Assembly (NCBI GenBank): GCA_947383685.1
Contig: CANDEE010000010.1
Coordinates: forward strand, 1-37,669
From: an uncultured Pseudoflavonifractor sp.
GTDB taxonomy: Bacteria > Bacillota > Clostridia > Oscillospirales > Oscillospiraceae
Reading direction: 5' to 3'
DNA length: 37,669 bases
Shown: in pieces, positions 7,117-15,764 of the stretch
Numbering within the stretch: position 1 is the stretch's first letter
Layout: each line of letters opens with the position of its first letter
The notes under the pieces: generated by a model
Seen by the model: the letters and a program-made list of their open reading frames with translations, nothing else
Database searches by the model: none
Told to the model about the DNA's origin: nothing
Position numbers and translations under genes: made by a program

Positions 7117-9024
7117 CTATTCGGCGTAAGATGCGGCGCTCTCTCCGGCAATCCTGCCGAAAATCACAAAATCGGCTACGGCGTTGCCGCCCAAGCGGTT
7201 GGCACCGTGGATGCCCCCAGTGACCTCTCCTGCGGCAAAGAGGCCGGGAATGGGGCTGCCATTGCTGCCGATGACCTCTGCGGAGGAGTCGATCTTCACT
7301 CCACCCATGGTGTGGTGTACCCCCGGAGCGACCTTGATGGCGTAAAAGGGGGCAGTGTCCAGAGGGGCGCTAAAGCTGGTGCGGCCGAACTCCGTGTCCT
7401 TGCCGGTGGCCACGGCCCCGTTCCACTTTTCCATCGTTTCGGACAGGGCGGTTTCGGATACGCCCATGGCCCTGGCAAGCTCCTCATAGGTGTTGCCCTG
7501 AACGGGGAAGCCCTGGTCAATGTAGTCCCCTATGACGCTGGAGGCATCTGCCATTTTTTGGTCTACCACCAGCCAGGCAAAGCTCCCGGTCTGGGCTAAT
7601 TCGGAGGCAGATACGGTGTCGCGGGTATCAACCTCATCACAAAACCGCAGGCCTTCGGCGTTGACCAGAATGGCGCCGTCTCCCCGCAGGCCCTCGGTAA
7701 TGAGGGCGGAGGTGGACTGTTCCACAGTGGGGTGAATTTGGATCTGGTCCATGTCTACGGTGGCGGCGCCTACGGCCTGAGCCATCTGAATACCGTCTCC
7801 GGTGGAACCGGGGGCATTGGTGGTAACAAAGCCCTTCAGCTCGGGCTTTAGCTGGGCTACCATGTCCAGATTTGCCCCAAAACCGCCGGTAGCCAAGATT
7901 ACGCTTTTGGCGTGGACGGTGCAGCCTTCTGCCTTTACGCCCACAGCCTTGCCGTTTTCCATGAGGATTTCAGTGGCTGGGGTGTTATAGAGGATTTCCA
8001 CGGCATTGTCAATGCAGGCCTGCTCCAGAATGGGCACGATATAGGAACCTACGGCAGTGACTTTCCCCTCGTCGTTTATAGGGCGGTGGATGCGCTTGGC
8101 GGAAGCGCCGCCGAAAGCGCCCACGGAGTGGAGAGAGGCGCCGATGGTGTTGTCCAGCCAGTCAATGGCGGCGGCAGAGTTTTCGGCCAGGGTAGTGACA
8201 AGCTCCAGGTCGTTAATGCCTTTACCGCCCAGCATAGTGTCCAGGATAAAGAGATTGACGGAGTCAAAGTAGCCGTTGGGAGCGGCAAACCAGTCCTTAT
8301 ATTCTTTTTGAACGGCGGCCGCCAGATCAGCCAGCTCCGGATAGTCGGCGGCAGAGGTCAAGGCCTTTTCTACGCTGGCCGCCTCGTTCCAGCCGTTGTC
8401 GTTCTGATATTTGGTCCTGGCGGCGTTCATACCGCCGGTAGCGCGGACGGAATTGCCGCCGCTCATGGCGGTTTTTTCCAGGATAACCACCTTTTTGCCC
8501 GCCAGGGCAGCAGTCACACCGGCGGTCATACCTGCGCCGCCGGCGCCTACGATGACCACGTCAACGTCCAGGGTCTGCTCACCGCTGGGCATATCGCCGG
8601 GACTGGGCGCTGGCACCGGGGCCAGGGTGGCCGCGTCTAAGCCGGCGCTCTCCAAAGCGGCGGTGACGGCGTCAATGACACCCTGGCTGGAAAGAGTGGC
8701 GCCGCCGATGACGTCTACCTGGGTAGACTGGGCGGCTATAATGGCGTCGGGAATAGCTTCAATGGCTTTGGAGCCGATGCCCTCCGTTTCCTTGTCTTTC
8801 ACGACAGTAACGCTTTCAATTTTATCGGCGGACAAGGAGACCTCCACCTGGATGGCGCCGCCAAAGCCCTGGCCCTCTCCGGTGTAGGTACCGGGAGAGA
8901 ACCTGTTCTCTGCACCGGGAACGGAGGTTCCGGGCGCAGGAGTCTCCCCGGCGCTGCCGTTACAGGCGGACAGGCCGCAGAGCATAGCTGCCGCAAGCAG
9001 CAGCGAACAGAGTTTCCGCTTCAT
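7117..9024 (-). CDS. Flavinylated lipoprotein reductase (FMN-binding domain + fumarate-reductase-type flavoprotein)
   Basis: A 635-residue exported protein. Residues 1-21 are a lipoprotein signal with lipobox LSAC (lipidated C21). Residues ~42-125 are an FMN_bind domain ending in GGATLSS, whose T110 is the expected covalent FMN site. Residues ~153-635 are a FAD-dependent flavocytochrome-c/fumarate-reductase domain with GAGGAG at 160-165. Active-site residues of Shewanella fumarate reductase are all found at matching spacing: H431 (H365), T443 (T377), E444/R447/R468 (proton path E378, R381, R402), H570/H571 (H503/H504) and R610 (R544). M375 is replaced by L441. So it should reduce fumarate or a similar enoate outside the membrane. 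It lies directly downstream of the Rnf operon but has its own promoter. Related gut enzymes use other unsaturated acids, so the true acceptor is open. Confidence 0.9.
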   Translation of the reverse strand: MKRKLCSLLLAAAMLCGLSACNGSAGETPAPGTSVPGAENRFSPGTYTGEGQGFGGAIQVEVSLSADKIESVTVVKDKETEGIGSKAIEAIPDAIIAAQSTQVDVIGGATLSSQGVIDAVTAALESAGLDAATLAPVPAPSPGDMPSGEQTLDVDVVIVGAGGAGMTAGVTAALAGKKVVILEKTAMSGGNSVRATGGMNAARTKYQNDNGWNEAASVEKALTSAADYPELADLAAAVQKEYKDWFAAPNGYFDSVNLFILDTMLGGKGINDLELVTTLAENSAAAIDWLDNTIGASLHSVGAFGGASAKRIHRPINDEGKVTAVGSYIVPILEQACIDNAVEILYNTPATEILMENGKAVGVKAEGCTVHAKSVILATGGFGANLDMVAQLKPELKGFVTTNAPGSTGDGIQMAQAVGAATVDMDQIQIHPTVEQSTSALITEGLRGDGAILVNAEGLRFCDEVDTRDTVSASELAQTGSFAWLVVDQKMADASSVIGDYIDQGFPVQGNTYEELARAMGVSETALSETMEKWNGAVATGKDTEFGRTSFSAPLDTAPFYAIKVAPGVHHTMGGVKIDSSAEVIGSNGSPIPGLFAAGEVTGGIHGANRLGGNAVADFVIFGRIAGESAASYAE

Positions 9025-9084
9025 GTTTGCCGTCTCCTTAATATCACATTTCCGGTTAAAAAAACGATTCCCTGACGGTTCTCG

Positions 9085-9113
9085 ATTGTATCACTGGACG
9101 TTGAAAAAGGCAA
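9085..9113 (-). promoter_or_regulatory. Promoter of the reductase lipoprotein
   Basis: On the minus strand TTGCCT (9113-9108) and TACAAT (9090-9085) are 17 bases apart, about 60 bases before the start. It follows the Rnf terminator, so the reductase can be expressed independently. Confidence 0.7.
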
Positions 9114-9164
9114 GAGGAAACAGCTTATTTGCCGTTTTTCCGGGAAAAATGGGAAATAGGTCCA

Positions 9165-9198
9165 TAAAAACACCCCCGCCGGAATACTCCAGCGGGGG
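9165..9198 (-). terminator. Terminator of the Rnf operon
   Basis: CCCCCGC and GCGGGGG pair across a short loop and are followed on the minus strand by TGTTTTTATG, 15 bases after the rnfB stop. Confidence 0.85.
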
Positions 9199-9212
9199 CG
9201 AAAAGGACTGTT

Positions 9213-10016
9213 TTAATCGTGCCTGGGAGTGAACTGCATACACTTGGTGGGGCAGGTCTCCACGCAGGTGCCGCAGCCGGTACACTTTTTGGAGTCCACA
9301 TGGGCCAGATTGCCCTCCATAGTGATGGCTCCCTCGGGGCAGACCTTGCTGCACTTGGTGCAGCCGATGCACCCGACCTTGCATACATCCATGACCGGCT
9401 TGCCCATGTTGGGGTTGGAGCAACGGTCAAAGACCTTCTGGACCAGGGGAATCATGTGGATAACGTGATTGGGACAGGTCTTTTGGCACAGGCCGCAGCC
9501 AATACAGACCGAGGGGTCTACCACAGCGATGCCCTGTTGGATGGAAATGGCATGGACGGGGCAGACATTTGCGCAGTCGCCGTAGCCGAGGCAGCCAGAG
9601 GGACAGGCCTTGGGGCCGCCGGAAATGAGCATGGCAGCGGCGCAGGTAAGCGTGCCCTCGTAGTCGGCCTTTTCGGGGGCCTTGGTGCAGTCGCCGCCGC
9701 AGAATACAGCGGCCACCATCTCCTCTACGTCTTCCGCTTCTACTCCCAGTACGCCGGCAATATTGGCCGCAGCGCCATCGCCGCCGGGGACACAGAGGTT
9801 GGTGCGCTTCTCCTCCCCGGTGGCCAGAGCCTTGGCGTAGCCGTCACAGCCGGCATAGCCGCAGGCACCGCAGTTGGCGCCGGGCAGACACTCCCGGACG
9901 GCGGGAAAGAGCGGATCCTCGGGAACGGCCATGACCTTGGAGGCCACTACCAGCATCACCGAGCACAACAGAGCAATGACAGCAACCGAAAGGACCGCAA
10001 GTACGATAGGATTCAT
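9213..10016 (-). CDS. rnfB: Rnf complex subunit B (ferredoxin-type electron entry subunit)
   Basis: 267 residues. One N-terminal membrane helix (~3-28) is followed by the Fe-S domain signature CGACGYAGC with its distal Cys (~residues 46-75), then several [4Fe-4S] ferredoxin motifs: CPSGCLGYGDCANVCP, CIGCGLCQKTCP, CIGCTKCSKVCP and CTGCGTCVETCP. RnfB takes electrons from reduced ferredoxin on the cytoplasmic face. It is the last gene of the operon, 14 bases after rnfA, which is the usual clostridial order C-D-G-E-A-B. Length and cluster content are normal for clostridial RnfB. Confidence 0.97.
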   Translation of the reverse strand: MNPIVLAVLSVAVIALLCSVMLVVASKVMAVPEDPLFPAVRECLPGANCGACGYAGCDGYAKALATGEEKRTNLCVPGGDGAAANIAGVLGVEAEDVEEMVAAVFCGGDCTKAPEKADYEGTLTCAAAMLISGGPKACPSGCLGYGDCANVCPVHAISIQQGIAVVDPSVCIGCGLCQKTCPNHVIHMIPLVQKVFDRCSNPNMGKPVMDVCKVGCIGCTKCSKVCPEGAITMEGNLAHVDSKKCTGCGTCVETCPTKCMQFTPRHD

Positions 10017-10030
10017 GGTTCTCTACCCCC

Positions 10031-10651
10031 TTAACCGAACAATGTCTCTACCACCCCGGCAAAGCCATTGAAGGCGGCGGCCAGGATGGAGGCGGAGACC
10101 AGAGTGATGGGAAGACCTTTGAAGGATTCGGGAGCCTCGCAGCTCTCGGTGCGGGTACGGACCCCGGCGAAGATGACCATAGCCAGGAAGAAGCCCAGGC
10201 CGGAGCCAAGGGAGTTGGCCATGGACTCGGCAAAGCTGTATCCCTCGTCAATGTTCAGCACCGTCACGCCCAGCACGGCGCAGTTGGTGGTGATGAGGGG
10301 CAGGTAGATGCCCAAGGATTTGTAAAGGGCGGGGATGTATTTCTTCAGAATAATTTCCACAAGCTGTACCAGAGCGGCGATGACCAGAATGAACACCACT
10401 GTCTGAAGGTAGCCCATGTCCCGGATCAGGACGCCGTCGGCGGTCCGGGGGGTCAACAGGAAGTTCTGGATGGGCCAGGTAACGGCAGTGGCCAGCAGCA
10501 TGACGAAAATGACGGCGATGGACATACCCGTGGCCTGGTCCAGCTTTTTGCTGACACCCAAGAAGGGGCAGATGCCCAGGAACCGCTGGAGTACATAGTT
10601 GTTGACGAACACTGCGGCCATGATGATGTAAATCAAATGCTTGATATCCAT
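10031..10651 (-). CDS. rnfA: Rnf complex membrane subunit A
   Basis: 206 residues with six predicted membrane helices. The two conserved Cys segments, LGICPFLGVS near residues 26-35 and TTNCAVLGV near 112-120, hold the intramembrane Fe-S cluster shared with RnfE and with NqrD/E. RnfA forms half of the ion-translocating membrane core. It starts three bases after rnfE ends, so translation is probably coupled. Confidence 0.97.
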   Translation of the reverse strand: MDIKHLIYIIMAAVFVNNYVLQRFLGICPFLGVSKKLDQATGMSIAVIFVMLLATAVTWPIQNFLLTPRTADGVLIRDMGYLQTVVFILVIAALVQLVEIILKKYIPALYKSLGIYLPLITTNCAVLGVTVLNIDEGYSFAESMANSLGSGLGFFLAMVIFAGVRTRTESCEAPESFKGLPITLVSASILAAAFNGFAGVVETLFG

Positions 10652-10654
10652 ACC

Positions 10655-11326
10655 TTAGCCCTCCTTTGCCAGCTTGGCGCAGGCCTCCGCGTTGGGGCAG
10701 GAGGCGCAGCCGGTAGCTTCGTGCTTGACCTTGCCGTGGGTGAGCTTGGCGACGAGAGCCACCATACAGCCGAAGACAAAGAAGCCGCCGGCGGGCTTGG
10801 TCAGGATGGGGATGTTATAGGTGGAGAAGAAGGGAAGTTCGATCCCGTACCAGAATCCAGAACCCAGGACTTCCCGGATGGTAGCCATGACCGTCAGGGT
10901 CAGGGTAAAGCCCAGGCCCATGCCGACGCCATCCAGAGCGGAGTCCAGGGGATTGTGCTTGCTGGCAAACATCTCTGCCCGGCCCAGAATGATGCAGTTG
11001 ACTACGATGAGGGGCAGATATACGCCCAAGGCTTTATCCAATTCGGGGAAATAGGCCTTGACCAGCATCTGCACCACCGACACAAAGCCGGCGATGACCA
11101 CGATGTAGGAAGGAATACGGACGGAATCGGGAATGATCTTCCGCAAAAGAGAGATAAAAATGTTGGAACAAATCAGCACGATGGTGGCGGCAAGGCCCAT
11201 GCCGATGGCAGTGGACACGGAGGTGCTGGTGGCCAGGGTGGGACAGGTGCCCAGCACCAGCACCAGCACGGGATTCTCCTTGATGATGCCGCGGGTCAGG
11301 GTGCACAGCTTGGAATTTTCTTTCAT
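10655..11326 (-). CDS. rnfE: Rnf complex membrane subunit E
   Basis: 223 residues, homologous to RnfA and NqrD, with about six membrane helices and the paired Cys motifs LGTCPTLATS and VNCIILGRAE. The C terminus carries an extra Cys-rich tail (GCASCPNAEACAKL) seen in some clostridial RnfE proteins; its role is unknown and a metal site is possible. It lies 13 bases after rnfG in the operon. Confidence 0.96.
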   Translation of the reverse strand: MKENSKLCTLTRGIIKENPVLVLVLGTCPTLATSTSVSTAIGMGLAATIVLICSNIFISLLRKIIPDSVRIPSYIVVIAGFVSVVQMLVKAYFPELDKALGVYLPLIVVNCIILGRAEMFASKHNPLDSALDGVGMGLGFTLTLTVMATIREVLGSGFWYGIELPFFSTYNIPILTKPAGGFFVFGCMVALVAKLTHGKVKHEATGCASCPNAEACAKLAKEG

Positions 11327-11339
11327 GTAACCCGCCCCC

Positions 11340-13463
11340 TTAATTAGATTTGAATTGGGCCGCGGCGCTGTTAACCGCAGTCTTTACGGCGGTAGAGGTG
11401 ATGGTGGCGCCGGAAATGGTGTCCACACCGTCGCCGCTGGTAGCGCCGATAAACTTACTGGTGAAGCTGGATTCGGCTGCCTGAGAGCCGATGCCCGGGG
11501 TCTCGCCGGAGGCGTCCACACTCAAAGCGGTGATCACGCCGTTGGCGTCAAAGGTGACGGTCACGTTGACCGTGGAGAGGAGACCCTGGGCAGAGGTGGA
11601 AATGGTCTTGGGAGCCGCAGCAGGAGCCTCAGAAGGAGCCTCGGAGGGGACTTCAGCGGGCGCTTCCGACTGGACGGGAGCCGCCGTTTCAACGGGGGCG
11701 GCCGTCTCCGCAGGAGCTGGGGTCTCAGTGGGGGCCGGAGTTGCGGCAGTGCCGGGAACGGAGCCGGACTTACCGGCCTTAAAGGCTTTGACGGCGGTAT
11801 TTACGGCGGTCTTGACTGCGGTAGAGGTTATGGTAGCGCCCGAGAGGGTGTCCACTGCGTCGCCGCTCTTTACGCCGATGAATTTGTTGGTATAGCTGCT
11901 CTCAGCCGCCCGGGAGCCAAGACCCTGCGTCTCGCTGGGAGCGCTTACAGACAGAGACTTAATGGCGCCGTCGGAGCCAAAGGTGACGGTGACAGAGACC
12001 TGGCCGCCAAAGCCTTGGGCTGTGGTAGAGATGGTGACGTCGCCTTCAGCGGGAGCCACCGATTCAGCGGGGGCTTCGGATTCGGCGGGAGCCTCAGCGG
12101 CAAGGCCGTTACCGGCCTTTACGGAATCCAGACCGGCGATGGCTGCGTTCACCGCGTTTTTCACAGCGGTGGAGGAGAAGGTGGAGCCGGAGATTACATC
12201 CACATCATCGGCGCTGGAGATACCGATGAACTTGTCGGTAAACTCCTTCTGGGCGGCCTTGTCGCCAATGCCCGGGGTCTCCCCGGAGGCATCCACGGCG
12301 ATGCCGAGAATCTTGTCGTTTCCGTCAAAGCAGACGGTGACCTTGACCTCACTCATGAGGCCCTGAGCGGCGGCGTAGACCACAGTGCCCTGGTCAGAGG
12401 TCTTGCCGTCAGGTACGTCGGTGAAGGTAACGCCGGGATAGAGCTCCTCCAGCAGGGCCTCGGAGGAAGTCTCGTTCTCCTCGGGAGCAGAGGTTTCCGC
12501 AGGGGCCAGAGTGGAGACGTCCGCCTCGGGGGCGGTCTTTACCGCCGCCAGATTGGCAATGGCGATATTCACCGCATCCTTGACAGCGGTGGAGGTGAAG
12601 GTGGAGCCGGAGATCACGTCCACGTCGTCGCCGCTGGAAACGCCGATGAACTGGTCGGTGTAATCCTTCTCAGCGGCCAGGGAGCCAATGCCCGGAGTCT
12701 CGCCGGAGGCATCCACCACCAGGCCCACGATGCGGTCGCTCTCATCAAAGAAGACAGCGGTCTTGACCTCGCTCATGAGGCCCTGGGCCGCGGCGTAGAC
12801 CACGGTGCCCTTATCGGTGACCTTACCGCCAACCACCTCGGTAACAGTGGAAACACCGGGGAAGTAGGTAGAGACGTCAGCATCTGTCAGGTTGGAAGGA
12901 GCGGTGTAAACGGTGGCCTCGATGGTGCCGCCGGAAAGAACGGTATAGGCGTTAAAAACGGCCTTTACCGCGTTGGTCATACCGGTGGAGGACACGGTAG
13001 CACCGGAAGTGGCCTGAATATTGGTGGGGTCCGTCATGCCGATGAGTTGAGTTTGGAAGGGGGACCCGTCGGAAACCACTTTGGAGCCAATACCCTCGGT
13101 TTCGGCCTGGACCAGTACCTTGCTACCGGTGATAGCGCCGTTGGCATCCACGCCGAACATGGCCTGGATCACGCCGCCGAAGCCTTTGGTCTCGGTAGTG
13201 ATGACGTAACCTGCGCCGTTGCCGGCGGCATCTACGGAGATGACCTCGGCGGGCAGGCCCTCCAGGCTCTCAACAGGGGAGAAGTCGCTGCCCTCGGGCA
13301 GGACCACCTGTTTGGCGGCCTCCGCAGCCTTGGCCTGCTGCTCAGCAATAATGGGGGCTGTGACTTTGTCGGTCATGGCCAGAGCGGCGGTGACGATGGT
13401 TCCGATGAGGACCAACACCACAATGGGGGCGATCAAGGCCCAGGAGCTGTTTTCCTTTTTCAT
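11340..13463 (-). CDS. rnfG: Rnf complex subunit G, enlarged form with five FMN-binding domains
   Basis: 707 residues, against ~180-220 for ordinary RnfG. Residues 8-30 are the membrane anchor. Five FMN_bind domains follow, each ending in the flavinylation signature: SGATVSS (T156), SGSTFTS (T288), SGSTFSS (T428), SGATITS (T544) and SGATITS (T687). They are joined by Ala/Pro/Glu-rich linkers (~307-335, 455-475, 563-618). Domains 2 and 3 are near copies (both with VVYAAAQGLMSEVK and DASGETPGIG), and 4 and 5 resemble each other, which indicates stepwise duplication. RnfG carries covalent FMN on the outer face of the membrane; ApbE in the same operon is the expected transferase. It overlaps rnfD by four bases. 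The extra domains could form a flavin chain reaching outward. Confidence 0.95.
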   Translation of the reverse strand: MKKENSSWALIAPIVVLVLIGTIVTAALAMTDKVTAPIIAEQQAKAAEAAKQVVLPEGSDFSPVESLEGLPAEVISVDAAGNGAGYVITTETKGFGGVIQAMFGVDANGAITGSKVLVQAETEGIGSKVVSDGSPFQTQLIGMTDPTNIQATSGATVSSTGMTNAVKAVFNAYTVLSGGTIEATVYTAPSNLTDADVSTYFPGVSTVTEVVGGKVTDKGTVVYAAAQGLMSEVKTAVFFDESDRIVGLVVDASGETPGIGSLAAEKDYTDQFIGVSSGDDVDVISGSTFTSTAVKDAVNIAIANLAAVKTAPEADVSTLAPAETSAPEENETSSEALLEELYPGVTFTDVPDGKTSDQGTVVYAAAQGLMSEVKVTVCFDGNDKILGIAVDASGETPGIGDKAAQKEFTDKFIGISSADDVDVISGSTFSSTAVKNAVNAAIAGLDSVKAGNGLAAEAPAESEAPAESVAPAEGDVTISTTAQGFGGQVSVTVTFGSDGAIKSLSVSAPSETQGLGSRAAESSYTNKFIGVKSGDAVDTLSGATITSTAVKTAVNTAVKAFKAGKSGSVPGTAATPAPTETPAPAETAAPVETAAPVQSEAPAEVPSEAPSEAPAAAPKTISTSAQGLLSTVNVTVTFDANGVITALSVDASGETPGIGSQAAESSFTSKFIGATSGDGVDTISGATITSTAVKTAVNSAAAQFKSN

Positions 13464-14365
13464 GCCCGGCCACCTCCTCCCAGAGCCTTATGAGACGTCA
13501 GCTTATCAATATGGGGGGTCAGAATGTTCATCAGCAGGATGGCGTAGCTGACGCCCTCCGGAGTGGCTCCCCACAGACGGATCATCATGGTGAGCAATCC
13601 GCAGCCCACGCCGTAGACCAGTTGACCTTCCTTGGTCATGGGGGAGGTGGTGTAGTCGGTGGCCATGAAGAAAGCACCCATCAGCAGGCCGCCGCCCAGA
13701 AGCTGGAGGGTGACGTCCTGTCCGGCGACCAGGGAAACCACAACTACCGTGCCCAGGTAGGCTACGGGGATGTGCCAGGAAATGATTTTCCGAACCAGCA
13801 GATAAATGCCGCCAATAAGGAGGGCCGCAGAGCAGGTCTCGCCCAGGCATCCGGCATGCTTGCCCAGCAGCAGGTTCATAAGACCGGGGTTGGCGGCCCC
13901 CTCAGCCAGGGGAGTGGCGGCGGAAACGCCGTCAATGGTCCAGGAGGTCATGGCTCCGCCGAAGGAGCAGATGAGGAGCACCACCCGGGCGGTGACGGCG
14001 GGGTTGGCAAAGTTTTGACCAATGCCGCCAAAGAGCTGCTTGACCACCACAATGGCAATGACGCTGCCCAGAGCGGCGATCCACAGAGGAATGTCTACCG
14101 GCAGGCAGTAGGCCAGGAGGAGACCGGTGACCACAGCGGACAGGTCGCTGATGGTGACAGGCTTCTTTACGCCCTTTTCAAAGAGAAACTCGGAGAGAAC
14201 GGCGGCAGCCACGGACACGGCGGTAACCACCAGCGCCCGGATGCCAAAGATGACCACGGAGGCCACCAAAGCGGGAAGAAGGGCAATGACCACGTCCAGC
14301 ATGATGGACTGGGTGGTGTCCTTATCCCGAATATGGGGCGCGGGAGTAACAGTCAGAAGCTTCAT
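13460..14365 (-). CDS. rnfD: Rnf complex membrane subunit D
   Basis: 301 residues with about nine or ten membrane helices, homologous to NqrB. The motif DGVSAATPLAE places the covalent FMN on T151 (family motif S/T-x-A-T). RnfD and RnfG together form the flavin relay in the membrane core. ATGA overlaps link it to rnfC upstream and rnfG downstream, implying coupled translation of C-D-G. Confidence 0.96.
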   Translation of the reverse strand: MKLLTVTPAPHIRDKDTTQSIMLDVVIALLPALVASVVIFGIRALVVTAVSVAAAVLSEFLFEKGVKKPVTISDLSAVVTGLLLAYCLPVDIPLWIAALGSVIAIVVVKQLFGGIGQNFANPAVTARVVLLICSFGGAMTSWTIDGVSAATPLAEGAANPGLMNLLLGKHAGCLGETCSAALLIGGIYLLVRKIISWHIPVAYLGTVVVVSLVAGQDVTLQLLGGGLLMGAFFMATDYTTSPMTKEGQLVYGVGCGLLTMMIRLWGATPEGVSYAILLMNILTPHIDKLTSHKALGGGGRA

Positions 14366-15666
14366 GCCTTCTTCGCCTCCTTTTCCTTTTGCTTTTTGGC
14401 CTCGTCGGCCATGAACCGCTTAGCCAGCTTGTTGCTGGTCACCATGTCCCGCTTGGCGGGGCAGACATAAGCGCAGCAGCCGCACTCAATGCACAAATCG
14501 GCCCGGATGGCCTTCAGGGTGTCCAGATCCTTGGCCCGGTAAGCCTTGGTGATTTGGAAGGCCATCAGGTTCATGGGACAGGCCTCTACGCACCGGCCGC
14601 AGCGGATGCAGGGACCCGGCTCGGGAAGCTTGGCGTCGGTTTCGTTCAGAGCCAGGAAGGAGCCGTTCTGCCACAGCAGAGGGTAGTCCAGACTGTCCAG
14701 AGCGACGCCCATCATGGGACCGCCGGCAATGATCTTACTGGGCTCTACCTTGAACCCGCCGGCGGCGGCAAAGATGTCGCCCACGCTGGCGCCGATGGGG
14801 GCGTTGATAAGGGCGGGGGTGTTGACGGCACTGCCGTCCACAGTCACGGTGCGGCTTACCAGCGGCATTCCGGTACGAAGGAACCGGGCCAGGTAAGCCA
14901 GGGTGTTCACGTTGATGACAATACAGCCCACGTCCTTGGGGAGCTTGCCGCCGGGAACGACCCGTCCGGTGGTTTCTTTGATGAGCATTTTTTCAGCGCC
15001 GATGGGGTAATACTCCCGCAGGTGCTGGACTTGGGCGCCGGGGATGGACTTGAAGGCCGCCTCTGCATCCTTGGGGGGATGTTTCAGGCCGATAATGGCT
15101 TTCTCCACGCCTATGTACTTCTTGACGAGCTCAATCCCTTCGGCTACGTCTCCGGCAAAGTCCCGAAGGGCGGCGTAATCAGCGGTGCAGAAGGGCTCGC
15201 ACTCGCTGCCGTTGATGATGAGGTACTCTACCTGCGCGTCCAGCTTCACCCAGGTGGGGAAGCCCGCACCGCCCAGGCCTACCAGACCGCTCTGGCGGAC
15301 GGCCTCCAGGAAGCTCTGACGGTCAGTAACCGCAGGAGCCTTGACCCCCTCCCAGACGGTTTGCTTGCCGTCGGGGGCAATGACCAGCGTGTCCACAACG
15401 GCGCCGCTGGTGAGGCGGAGCTTTTCGATTCCCGCCACTGTGCCGGATACGCTGGCGTATACCGGCACGCCAATGCCCTTACCCTGGTCGGCAACGGGCT
15501 GGCCTACGGCCACCTCGTCTCCCTTCTTGACCAGGAAGGTGCTGGTGTTGGCGCCCAGGAGAGCCAGGGGGAGACGCACCTTTTCAGGTATCGGCATCTC
15601 CACCGGCGTACAGTTGACGGTGTTTTTATGACCGTCCAGCCGGACACCATGGATTCCCATTCCCAT
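14362..15666 (-). CDS. rnfC: Rnf complex subunit C (NADH-side subunit)
   Basis: About 434 residues. An N-terminal barrel-sandwich region is followed by the NADH/FMN-binding fold (GLGGAGFPTWVK, INGSECEPFCTAD), an SLBB segment, and two [4Fe-4S] motifs, CIRCGRCVEACP and CIECGCCAYVCP, near the C terminus. RnfC is the peripheral subunit that exchanges electrons with NAD. I chose the ATG at 15666 (MGMGIHGVRLDG) because AAGGAG lies 12 bases upstream and the N terminus then matches the family. An in-frame ATG at 15705 would add 13 residues, but its ribosome site would lie in the hairpin at 15705-15724. Confidence 0.94.
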   Translation of the reverse strand: MGMGIHGVRLDGHKNTVNCTPVEMPIPEKVRLPLALLGANTSTFLVKKGDEVAVGQPVADQGKGIGVPVYASVSGTVAGIEKLRLTSGAVVDTLVIAPDGKQTVWEGVKAPAVTDRQSFLEAVRQSGLVGLGGAGFPTWVKLDAQVEYLIINGSECEPFCTADYAALRDFAGDVAEGIELVKKYIGVEKAIIGLKHPPKDAEAAFKSIPGAQVQHLREYYPIGAEKMLIKETTGRVVPGGKLPKDVGCIVINVNTLAYLARFLRTGMPLVSRTVTVDGSAVNTPALINAPIGASVGDIFAAAGGFKVEPSKIIAGGPMMGVALDSLDYPLLWQNGSFLALNETDAKLPEPGPCIRCGRCVEACPMNLMAFQITKAYRAKDLDTLKAIRADLCIECGCCAYVCPAKRDMVTSNKLAKRFMADEAKKQKEKEAKKA

Positions 15667-15704
15667 AATCCGATCCCACTCCTTCTTCTTATTGATGTCG
15701 CCCA

Positions 15705-15724
15705 TAGGGGGGAGGTCCCCCCTA
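15705..15724. repeat. GC-rich inverted repeat between apbE and rnfC
   Basis: Arms TAGGGGGGA and TCCCCCCTA are separated by two bases. It lies in the 98-base gap between the apbE stop and the preferred rnfC start. No T tract follows, so it is not a standard terminator. It may be a processing or stability element, or a dispersed mini-repeat. Confidence 0.6.
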
Positions 15725-15764
15725 CAAGATGGGTTTTATGGAAAGGACCCGGCAAGCCAGTTCC

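Noticed and set aside
11340..13463. Regularly spaced similar blocks that could suggest a repeat array
   Set aside because: The blocks are coding repeats of FMN-binding domains, hundreds of bases long and diverged, not CRISPR repeats with unique spacers. No CRISPR array was seen anywhere.
11355..13493. A 712-codon open frame opposite rnfG
   Set aside because: It mirrors the repeated, GC-rich RnfG domains, has no family motifs or ribosome site, and the rnfG frame has clear domain structure.
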